Origin: Chryseobacterium jejuense
GTDB lineage: Bacteria > Bacteroidota > Bacteroidia > Flavobacteriales > Weeksellaceae
Assembly: GCF_017877355.1 (NCBI RefSeq)
Contig: NZ_JAGIPR010000001.1
Coordinates: 62,001 to 126,000, forward strand
Length of the DNA stretch: 64,000 nt
Direction of reading: 5' to 3'
Below the pieces are notes generated by a model, which was not told where the DNA came from, ran no database searches, and saw only the letters and a program-made list of their open reading frames with translations. Within the stretch, counting starts at the first letter, position 1. Every line of letters begins with the position of its first letter. The position numbers and the translations under genes were made by a program. Below, one piece after another: positions 52,331-60,273 of the stretch.

Positions 52331-54268
52331 ATGAGAAACAAAGTTTTATATATCGTATTCAGCTTGCTTCTTATAAGCAAAAGTTTTGCACAGGTAGCGG
52401 AAGTTGCAAGTCCTGATGGGCAGCTAAAGCTTAGTGTTTTTTCAGAAAATGGAAAAGCCATGTATAGTGTTATCCTTCATGAAAAAATAATGCTTGAAAA
52501 ATCTCCTTTGGGCCTTGTGACCAGCGAATCCGATTTTTCAAAGAATCTGAAATTTACCGACAGCCAAAAAGATATAGTTTCTAAGAAATACACGAACGGA
52601 AAAATCAAAAAATCTGAGGTTAATTATAACGCGAATACCTTAACGGTTAATTTCACCAACGCAGACCAATATCAAATAGGCATTGAATTTCAGGTGAGCA
52701 ACAACAATATTGCTTTCCGATACAATATCCCACCCATGAAAGAAAGGCTGAGCGTTGTGGTACAGTCGGAAACTACCGGTTACAGGTTCCCGTCACAGAC
52801 GACTACTTTTCTTTCCCCCATGATGAAGCCAATGACAGGTTTTGCCCGCACAGCGCCAAGCTATGAAAGCGGTTATAAAGCCGATGCTGAACTGGGAATG
52901 CCATCTGATTACGGGTATGTTTTCCCTGGCCTGTTCAATATCGGAAATGAGGGCTGGGTATTACTTTCCGAAACAGGGGTGAACAGTATGTATTGTGCTT
53001 CACACCTTGAAACCACAGCAGAAAAAAGCCTTTACAAAGTAGCCTATCCGGATATTGAGGAAAATAATGGTTTTGGAAGTATCGGAGCAGCAGTCTCACT
53101 TCCCGGAAAAACGCCGTGGAGAACAATTACAGTAGGCAGTTCCCTGAAACCTATCGTTGAAACCACCATTCCTTTTGATGTGGTAGATCCGATGTATGAA
53201 CCTTCACAGGATTATCAGTTCGGGAAATCTACCTGGAGCTGGATTCTCTGGCAGGATAAAAGTATGAACTATGATGATCAGGTGAAATTCATAGATCTTG
53301 CTGCGGCTTTGAAATATCAGTTTATTCTTATGGATGCGCTTTGGGATAAAAATATAGGTAAGGACCGTATGAAAGAGCTTATTCAATATGCAAAATCCAG
53401 AAATGTAGGAGTATTGCTTTGGTACAATTCCAACGGAGCAGCCAATGATGCACCTATGGGACCGAGAAATAAAATGAGTTCATCCGTTGAGCGTAAAAAG
53501 GAAATGAAATGGCTGAAAGAAGCAGGAGTAAAAGGTTTGAAAGTGGATTTCTTCGGAGGAGACAAGCAGGAAACCATGCGCCTTTACGAAGATATTTTAT
53601 CAGATGCCAATGATTATGGATTAACGATTATTTTCCATGGAGCGACTTTACCGAGAGGCTGGGAAGTAATGTACCCGAATTATGCAGGAAGCGAAGCCGT
53701 TCTCGCCTCAGAAATGCTCTATTTTTCAGAAGATGTACGTAAGCAGGAAGCTTTTTTTGCCACACTTCATCCATTCATCAGAAATACGGTGGGAAGCATG
53801 GAATTCGGGGGAACTTTCCTCAATAAATATTTAACGGAATCCAACAGGGATAAAAATAAAAGACATACCACGGATGGCTTTCAGCTGGCTACAGCAGTAC
53901 TGTTTCAGAACCCGGTTCAAATGTTTGGTATCATGCCGAATAACCTGACCGATGCTCCGGAATTCCAGCTCAAATTTATGAGAGAAGTTCCGACACTTTG
54001 GGATGAAACGGTCTTCATAGACGGTTATCCCGGGAAATATGCTGTGGTTGCAAGAAGGCATGCAGATCATTGGTATGTGATTGGCGTAAATGCTGAAATG
54101 CAATCCCAAAAACTGAAAATAAAGCTTCCGATGTTGGCCGGGAAGACCGTAAAATTCATCAATGATGATACAAAAGGAAACACTTCAGAGAAAGAAGTAA
54201 AAGTAAACACAAAAGGAGATTTCAGTATTGAAATGCAGCCGCAGGGAGGTTTTATACTGAAAGGATAA
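52331..54268 (+). CDS. GH97 alpha-galactosidase/alpha-glucosidase, probably retaining
   Basis: The 645-residue exported enzyme has a signal peptide (SKSFAQ), an N-terminal beta-super-sandwich (to about residue 280), a TIM barrel with WSWILWQDKSMNYDDQVKFIDLAAAL and GVKGLKVDFFGGDKQETM, and a C-terminal sandwich. Asp406 of KVDFFGG stands at the nucleophile place of retaining GH97 enzymes, which are alpha-galactosidases. Inverting, SusB-like alpha-glucosidases lack it. Galactose ends on cereal glucuronoarabinoxylan would be the substrate. It begins 2 bp after the GH43-CBM6 gene. A small hairpin AAACCT-ATA-AGGTTT follows at 54276-54290. Confidence 0.88.
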   Translation: MRNKVLYIVFSLLLISKSFAQVAEVASPDGQLKLSVFSENGKAMYSVILHEKIMLEKSPLGLVTSESDFSKNLKFTDSQKDIVSKKYTNGKIKKSEVNYNANTLTVNFTNADQYQIGIEFQVSNNNIAFRYNIPPMKERLSVVVQSETTGYRFPSQTTTFLSPMMKPMTGFARTAPSYESGYKADAELGMPSDYGYVFPGLFNIGNEGWVLLSETGVNSMYCASHLETTAEKSLYKVAYPDIEENNGFGSIGAAVSLPGKTPWRTITVGSSLKPIVETTIPFDVVDPMYEPSQDYQFGKSTWSWILWQDKSMNYDDQVKFIDLAAALKYQFILMDALWDKNIGKDRMKELIQYAKSRNVGVLLWYNSNGAANDAPMGPRNKMSSSVERKKEMKWLKEAGVKGLKVDFFGGDKQETMRLYEDILSDANDYGLTIIFHGATLPRGWEVMYPNYAGSEAVLASEMLYFSEDVRKQEAFFATLHPFIRNTVGSMEFGGTFLNKYLTESNRDKNKRHTTDGFQLATAVLFQNPVQMFGIMPNNLTDAPEFQLKFMREVPTLWDETVFIDGYPGKYAVVARRHADHWYVIGVNAEMQSQKLKIKLPMLAGKTVKFINDDTKGNTSEKEVKVNTKGDFSIEMQPQGGFILKG

Positions 54269-54338
54269 AAGAAGTAAACCTATAAGGTTTGAATAGATAA
54301 AAAAAATACAGATTTTTTAAGGTTAAATAAAACTGATT

Positions 54339-56861
54339 ATGAATCATTTAAAAATATTTTTTCTTGTCACATTGCTTGGGTTTTCTTTACAGATCACTGC
54401 AACAGAACCCTTCATCAGCACTGAGAAAAAAAACGAAAATATTGTTTTAAAAGAAAAAGCGCTCAATCTTTCGATTTTTACCAATTCCGGAATAGACCAG
54501 GGGATTATGAGAGCTGTGAAAAATCTGCAGACTGATTTTCAGAAAGTGACAGGAGAGCAGCCGGTTATTCTTGACCAGATTTCAGGATTGCGGTCCCCTT
54601 TAATTATAATCGGAACTGCCGGGACAAAATCCGTTATTGATGATTTGATCAGGCAAAAGAAGTTTGATGGAAAGGCATTAATCGGAAAAAGGGAAAAATA
54701 TATCATTCAGAATATCAGCAATCCTTTTCCGGGAGTTTCTGAAGCCATTGTGATTGCAGGAAGCGATAAAAGGGGAACGATCTACGGAATATATGAAATG
54801 TCCCAGCAGATAGGTGTTTCTCCGTGGTATTATTGGGCAGATGCTCCGGTTCCGGTAAAAGAAAATTTATATTTCAAAAAAGGAATGTATACTGATGGTG
54901 AGCCTGCTGTAGAATATCGCGGAATCTTCCTTAATGATGAGGAACCCTCACTCGGAGGCTGGGCAAGGGCAACATTTGGCGGAGTAAACAGCAAGTTTTA
55001 TGAGAAAGTTTTTGAACTGATCCTGCGCCTTAAAGGAAATTATATCTGGCCGGCGATGTGGGGAAAAGCATTTTATGACGATGATGCTCTGAGTGGGCCG
55101 TTAGCGAATGAAATGGGAATTGTCATGGGAACTTCCCATCATGAGCCTATGGCTTTGGCACAGACCGACTGGCATAGGTATATCAAAAAAAATAACCTCC
55201 CGAATGACTGGGATTACACTAAAAATGCGGAAGTTTTACAGAAATTCTGGAAATCCGGAATAGAAAGAAGTAAAAACTGGGAAAAGCTCGTTACAGTAGG
55301 AATGCGCGGCGATGGTGATGAAGCAATGGGAGAGGGAATCAATATTTCCCTGCTGGAGAAAATTGTAAAGGACCAGCGTAAAATCATTGCTGAGGTTACC
55401 GGAAAAAAAGCTGAGAAAACACCTCAGGTCTGGGCATTGTATAAAGAAGTTCAGGACTATTATGATAAAGGAATGCGGGTTCCGGATGATGTGATCCTGC
55501 TGTTCTGTGATGATAACTGGGGGAATGTAAGAAAGCTTCCGGACCTTTCAAAACCTTTGCATAAAGGAGGCTATGGTATGTATTACCACTTCGATTATGT
55601 GGGTGGCCCGAGAAACTCCAAATGGATCAACATCAGTCCTATCCAGAGAGTCTGGGAACAAATGAACCTTTCCTATGAGCATAAGGTAGATAAGCTTTGG
55701 ATTGTCAATGTAGGAGATTTAAAACCCATGGAGTTTCCGATCAGCTTTTTTCTGGAAATGGCATGGAACCCGAAGCGGTTTAACGCTAAAAATCTTTTGG
55801 AATATACTGAAAAATGGGCTGCTCAGCAGTTCGGCGAAAAATATGCCGGAGAAATTGCCAGGATGATTAATCTCTATTCTAAATACAACAGAAGAGTAAC
55901 GCCTGAAACCCTTGACAGCAAAACATACAGCCTGGAAAATTATCATGAATTTGAAACGGTTTTAAATGATTACAGAGCATTAGCCGTAGAAGCTTTACGT
56001 TTAAAAGAGCAGATTCCAGCTGAATATCAGGATGCTTATTATCAGTTGGTTCTGTACCCGATTGATGCCTGCAGCAACTTATACGAAATGTACTATGCCG
56101 TAGCAAAAAACAAGGAACTGGCAGCAAAAAAAGATCCGGAAGCCAATTTCTACGCGGATAAAGTGAAGGCATGCTTTGAGAGAAACACCTATCTGGACAA
56201 TCAGTACAATAATGTGATCGCCGGCGGGAAATGGAAACACATGATGGATCAGATGAAAATAGGATACAAAAGCTGGGCAGACGGGAAAGAAAATATAATG
56301 CCTGAAGTCACCTATATTTCCGAAGCTGAGGTTCCCAAAGAAAAAGTATTTCAGGAAAAAAACGGCTATGTATCCATTGAAGCAGAAAACTTTGCAAGGC
56401 AGCATCAATCAGACCGAATCCATTGGGAAGTGATTCCAGATTTCGGAAAAACAAAATCCGGGGTGACTACATTTCCGCAGAATGCCTATCCAAAAAGCGA
56501 TGAAAATATCTGGCTGGAATATGATATTAACTTTGAATCGAAAGGTGAATTTGAGGTTGAACTTCTTTTAGCACCTACCTTAAATTTTAACCACAATAAA
56601 GGACTCCGATACGAAATTTCGTTTGATGGCCAGCCTGCACAGGTTGTGAATTTCAATGGCCATTACAAAGGAGAATTGGGAAAATGGCAGTCCGAACATA
56701 TCATTAAATCCGTTACCAAACATTCGGTTCCGCAGTCAGGAAAACATACTTTACTTTTCAGAGTACTCGAGCCCGGCATTGTCCTTGAAAAAATATTGAT
56801 CAACACCGGAGGTTTAAAACCTTCTTACCTGGGCGCTCCGGAAAGTGAAATGCTTCATTGA
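54339..56861 (+). CDS. GH115 xylan alpha-glucuronidase
   Basis: The 840-residue exported enzyme carries the whole GH115 signature: RGTIYGIYEMSQQIGVSPWYYWADAPVPVK, GIFLNDEEPSLGGWARATFGG, LKGNYIWPAMWGKAFYDDDAL and MGTSHHEPMALAQ in the barrel, GDGDEAM and CDDNWGNVRKLP in the catalytic region, a helical middle domain, and a C-terminal sandwich (NGYVSIEAENFARQ). GH115 inverting enzymes release (4-O-methyl-)glucuronic acid from internal and terminal xylose units of xylan. It supplies the uxaC/uxuA route. It lies 70 bp after the GH97 gene, and a 250-bp gap without genes (56862-57111) follows. Confidence 0.94.
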   Translation: MNHLKIFFLVTLLGFSLQITATEPFISTEKKNENIVLKEKALNLSIFTNSGIDQGIMRAVKNLQTDFQKVTGEQPVILDQISGLRSPLIIIGTAGTKSVIDDLIRQKKFDGKALIGKREKYIIQNISNPFPGVSEAIVIAGSDKRGTIYGIYEMSQQIGVSPWYYWADAPVPVKENLYFKKGMYTDGEPAVEYRGIFLNDEEPSLGGWARATFGGVNSKFYEKVFELILRLKGNYIWPAMWGKAFYDDDALSGPLANEMGIVMGTSHHEPMALAQTDWHRYIKKNNLPNDWDYTKNAEVLQKFWKSGIERSKNWEKLVTVGMRGDGDEAMGEGINISLLEKIVKDQRKIIAEVTGKKAEKTPQVWALYKEVQDYYDKGMRVPDDVILLFCDDNWGNVRKLPDLSKPLHKGGYGMYYHFDYVGGPRNSKWINISPIQRVWEQMNLSYEHKVDKLWIVNVGDLKPMEFPISFFLEMAWNPKRFNAKNLLEYTEKWAAQQFGEKYAGEIARMINLYSKYNRRVTPETLDSKTYSLENYHEFETVLNDYRALAVEALRLKEQIPAEYQDAYYQLVLYPIDACSNLYEMYYAVAKNKELAAKKDPEANFYADKVKACFERNTYLDNQYNNVIAGGKWKHMMDQMKIGYKSWADGKENIMPEVTYISEAEVPKEKVFQEKNGYVSIEAENFARQHQSDRIHWEVIPDFGKTKSGVTTFPQNAYPKSDENIWLEYDINFESKGEFEVELLLAPTLNFNHNKGLRYEISFDGQPAQVVNFNGHYKGELGKWQSEHIIKSVTKHSVPQSGKHTLLFRVLEPGIVLEKILINTGGLKPSYLGAPESEMLH

Positions 56862-57111
56862 GTGACAAAATATTAATAACAACATCTAATTATGGAATAT
56901 TAATCTCATTTCAAACTCAAATCTAAAATCTAAAATACAGTTTCCTGACAGAGAATGACTTTGTAAACAACTTTATTTAACAGATCGCTGCCTGATAATT
57001 CAGGGTATTTTCCTGATGGTTTTTGAAAATTAAACTGTCTTGAAAGGGACTCTATTGCCCTTATTTCAATAGTTTACATATAAAAATCACGAATATTTAA
57101 ACCAAAACATT

Positions 57112-59850
57112 ATGAAAAAACTTTTAAGTCTTGTTACCATTCATTCTATATGTTTGTTTTTCAGCTGTATCCTATATGGGCAGCTTACTACGGTAAAAAT
57201 TGATAAGAACATACCTTATCAGAAAATAACAGGTTTTGGCGGATTTGTCTGCAGTCCTCAGTTTGCCTATAATCATATGTCCACATCAGAGATTCAGACG
57301 CTTTGGGGAGCTTCCAGTGAAGGCGGATATAATATTATGAGATTATATATTCCCGAAAACAGCAGCAACTGGAGTTCCGTACTGGCTACAGCACAGCTTG
57401 CAAAATCAATGGGACTCACCATTTTTGCTTCGCCATGGACCATGCCTGCAGCCTGGAAAACCAATAACCATGTGAATGCTGTGTATACTGATGCCAACGG
57501 AGTACAACAGATAGGCTATCTGAAGACCGAAAATTATCAGGATTATGCGCTTTATCTTAACAGCTTTGTTACCTATCTTCAGAGCAATGGAGTAGAGCTT
57601 GATTATATTTCCATTCAAAATGAACCGGATGAAATGGCCCAGTATCAGGGATGTATCTGGACTCCTGCACAAATTACCAATTTTATCAAGAATTACGGTC
57701 AGCTTATCAACTGCAAAGTAATTGCTCCGGAAAGTGTTGGATTTACGGATAATTTTGCCACTGCTTTACTGGATCCTGCAGCAATGGCAAATTTTGAAGT
57801 GTATGGAGGACATCAGTATGGGCCTATCCAATCTACATACAAGCAATTCCAGAATTATAACAAAGAAATCTGGCAGACAGAATATCTGATCAACTGGAAC
57901 TCCTCATCCACACAGCCGGCACGCGATTTCAGCTGGAATACAGATGCATTTACTTTTGCCAGCAGTGTCAACAATGCATTACTAGGAAATATAAATGCCT
58001 GGATTCATTATTCTGCCAAACGGTATTATGGCTTGATGGGTGATGGGATTTACGGAACAACCTCAGGAGTAATGACCAAAAGAGGCTATATCCTTTCACA
58101 TTATGCTAAATATACAACCGGAAAAACAAGAATAGATGCGAAATGGAATGACAAAACTGGTGTTTTACAAGGCTCTTCCTATATTTCTCAGGATGGAAAT
58201 CAGGTTGTTCTTATGGTTATCAATCCTTCTCAGAATGCTTATAGTTTGAAGGTTGATCTGCCTTTTTACACAATTTCAGGAACAAAAGTCCTTACCAATA
58301 CACAATCCAATATGGTGAGTACACCCATTTCTATGAGTACGGCAACATTCCGGCCTACTGCTGATATCAGCCCTTCCAGTGTCATGACTTTTGTTTTTAA
58401 TAAAAGTGGTGACAGACCTGCTTCCCTCATGACAGGCGGCGATATTCATTATAATAAAATTGAAACACAGACGGCCACCAGTGCAGGTTTTGGTACAGGA
58501 TTCAATATCAGCAACACAACGGTAACGTTCTCCAATCCAAGCCCTCTTATCAGTAATAATATGACAGCGTCTAACGGATATCTTCAGCTTAATGACAGGT
58601 ATAATAAACTGATCCTGCATGTAAACAGCTATACAACAGCGGGACAAAGCTATTCGGACAATACAACTTTATACTATATCAACAGTCAAGGGGTAACAAA
58701 ATCATATAATTACGGCAAGATTAATTTTCCACAGGGGGGAAATTTTGATATAACATTCGATATTTCAAGACAGGTTCTTACAGACGGATGCAAAGGAATT
58801 TTAGGACTGAGAAATTCCAACTACAGCTCTGTGCTTACCCTTAATCTTGGGGATGTTTATTTCAATGTGGGAAATGAAATTGCTTCTAAATTCGGAGGAA
58901 CCTATTCTGCAAGTGACAGCTATCTGATGGATGCGCTGGAAAACGGTTACTATACTTCAGTAGATTTCAGAACTGCAGCAGGAGTTACTTCCTCCAATAA
59001 CTGGCAGCCTATGAGTGCCAATACCAACAGTGTCTATTATGTGAATTCCAATGTAAGCTCATCTGCCAATAATGTGATTTCAGGTACAGTTTGTTCAAAT
59101 CTTGTCCTTTCCGGTCAGGGTATGGACTTTCAGGTGCCATTTAATTTTACTGCCAATACCGCTTCTTACAGCCGTATATTTAACGGTTATGACGTGCTAA
59201 TCTTACCATTTCAGGCTAATATTCCATCCGGAGTTACTGCTTATACGATGTCACCCGGAGCAAGTAATATCAGTTATACTGCAATTTCAAACGGAATCAT
59301 TCCTGCAAATATTCCGGTACTCATTAATGCAACAGGGAATATTACTTTCAACGGTTCAGGAAATGTTTCCACACCCAAAGCCATCACTGTTAATCAGATG
59401 AACGGAGTCTATCAGAGCATCAAAGTTCCGGCCAGTGCCTATGTTTTAAAAACAGAAAACGGAGTAACAGGCTTCTATAAAGTAACTGCCGGAAGTGAGC
59501 CTGTGATAGGATCTTTCAAAGCATATCTTACAGAAGAAAATACATATTCTGCCAATGTTCTTCCTTTAAACTTCGGATTTTTAAGTGGTAGAAATATTTC
59601 TGTTGAGGTTAAAAAAGAGGGTGTGAAAATATATCCAAATCCTGTAAAAGCAGATCTTTTCATTGATTCTGATTCTGCAGAAGCTATTGCAGCCATTTTT
59701 GATGGAAGAGGAAGTATCATCAGATCCGGATTGAAAATAAATTCAGGGAAAAACCATATTAATGTGGCGGATTTCCCGGCCGGTATTTACTTTGTTGAGG
59801 TTACTCAAAAAAATAATACAGTGGTGAAACAAAAATTTGTCAAAGAGTAA
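57112..59850 (+). CDS. GH30 endo-xylanase (glucuronoxylanase type) with T9SS sorting domain
   Basis: The 912-residue enzyme is the only T9SS-exported one in the window. After the signal peptide, residues 25-430 form the GH30 barrel plus beta-domain. Glu171 in SIQNEPDE is the acid/base, Glu257 in IWQTEYLIN the nucleophile. Arg304 in the loop SAKRYYGLMGD falls where GH30_8 glucuronoxylanases bind the methylglucuronic acid branch. Residues about 440-830 are a Ser/Thr/Asn-rich beta region I cannot assign. Residues about 838-912 (VKIYPNPVKADLFID ... PAGIYFVEV) are a type-A T9SS C-terminal domain, so the enzyme reaches the cell surface or medium. Confidence 0.9.
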   Translation: MKKLLSLVTIHSICLFFSCILYGQLTTVKIDKNIPYQKITGFGGFVCSPQFAYNHMSTSEIQTLWGASSEGGYNIMRLYIPENSSNWSSVLATAQLAKSMGLTIFASPWTMPAAWKTNNHVNAVYTDANGVQQIGYLKTENYQDYALYLNSFVTYLQSNGVELDYISIQNEPDEMAQYQGCIWTPAQITNFIKNYGQLINCKVIAPESVGFTDNFATALLDPAAMANFEVYGGHQYGPIQSTYKQFQNYNKEIWQTEYLINWNSSSTQPARDFSWNTDAFTFASSVNNALLGNINAWIHYSAKRYYGLMGDGIYGTTSGVMTKRGYILSHYAKYTTGKTRIDAKWNDKTGVLQGSSYISQDGNQVVLMVINPSQNAYSLKVDLPFYTISGTKVLTNTQSNMVSTPISMSTATFRPTADISPSSVMTFVFNKSGDRPASLMTGGDIHYNKIETQTATSAGFGTGFNISNTTVTFSNPSPLISNNMTASNGYLQLNDRYNKLILHVNSYTTAGQSYSDNTTLYYINSQGVTKSYNYGKINFPQGGNFDITFDISRQVLTDGCKGILGLRNSNYSSVLTLNLGDVYFNVGNEIASKFGGTYSASDSYLMDALENGYYTSVDFRTAAGVTSSNNWQPMSANTNSVYYVNSNVSSSANNVISGTVCSNLVLSGQGMDFQVPFNFTANTASYSRIFNGYDVLILPFQANIPSGVTAYTMSPGASNISYTAISNGIIPANIPVLINATGNITFNGSGNVSTPKAITVNQMNGVYQSIKVPASAYVLKTENGVTGFYKVTAGSEPVIGSFKAYLTEENTYSANVLPLNFGFLSGRNISVEVKKEGVKIYPNPVKADLFIDSDSAEAIAAIFDGRGSIIRSGLKINSGKNHINVADFPAGIYFVEVTQKNNTVVKQKFVKE

Positions 59851-59859
59851 ATTGAATCC

Positions 59860-60019
59860 AAAGAGGTTGTATCAAAAGTCAAATAATTGGCTTTTTGTCA
59901 TTGACTACGTCGAATCTTCGACTTCTGACGAAGGAAGAATCTTATTGATAACCATACATATGAGATTCTTTACTGCATTTTCATTTCGTTCAGAACGACA
60001 ATTTTGAGACAGCCTCTTT
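59860..60019. mobile_element. 160-bp MITE-like palindromic element
   Basis: The ends AAAGAGGTTGTATCAAAA (59860-59877) and TTTTGAGACAGCCTCTTT (60002-60019) are inverted repeats with 16 of 18 positions matching. The inside is itself partly palindromic: GTCATTGACTACGTCGAATC... and, inverted on the right, GTCGTTCTGAACGAAATGAA, both leading to AAGAATCT. The size, terminal repeats and lack of an ORF are those of a non-autonomous element. The GGCTGTCTCAAAA end type recurs in Bacteroidetes genomes. No clear target-site duplication was found. Confidence 0.6.
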
Positions 60020-60109
60020 ATTTCTATACAATTATAGGGTGAAACTGAAAAGTAAGCTGATTTATTGTTAATTTAAGTGTATTATTTACATTTATTTAAA
60101 ATAGAACGT

Positions 60110-60117
60110 TATATTTG
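60110..60117 (+). promoter_or_regulatory. Candidate -7 element (TATATTTG) of the GH3 gene
   Basis: TATATTTG at 60110-60117 fits the TAnnTTTG consensus and lies 156 bp before the GH3 start, just to the right of the MITE-like element. No convincing -33 TTG is present. Around 60187-60209 a degenerate dispersed-repeat sequence (GTGAAAATCTGTGAAATCAG) occurs in the leader. Confidence 0.35.
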
Positions 60118-60273
60118 TTTTTCATTGCATTGCTGCTCAATGATACTGGCAATTAGTATAAAATAAGAATGAAAACATAATTATCCGTGAAAATCTGTGA
60201 AATCAGTGGATTGAAAATCATTAATCACAAAATCAACAATCATTTTTCGGAATTTATTGAAACCATACTACCT

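Noticed and set aside
54276..54290. AAACCT-ATA-AGGTTT hairpin after the GH97 gene
   Set aside because: Six-base-pair stem without a U-tract in the direction of transcription. Mentioned only in the gene entry.
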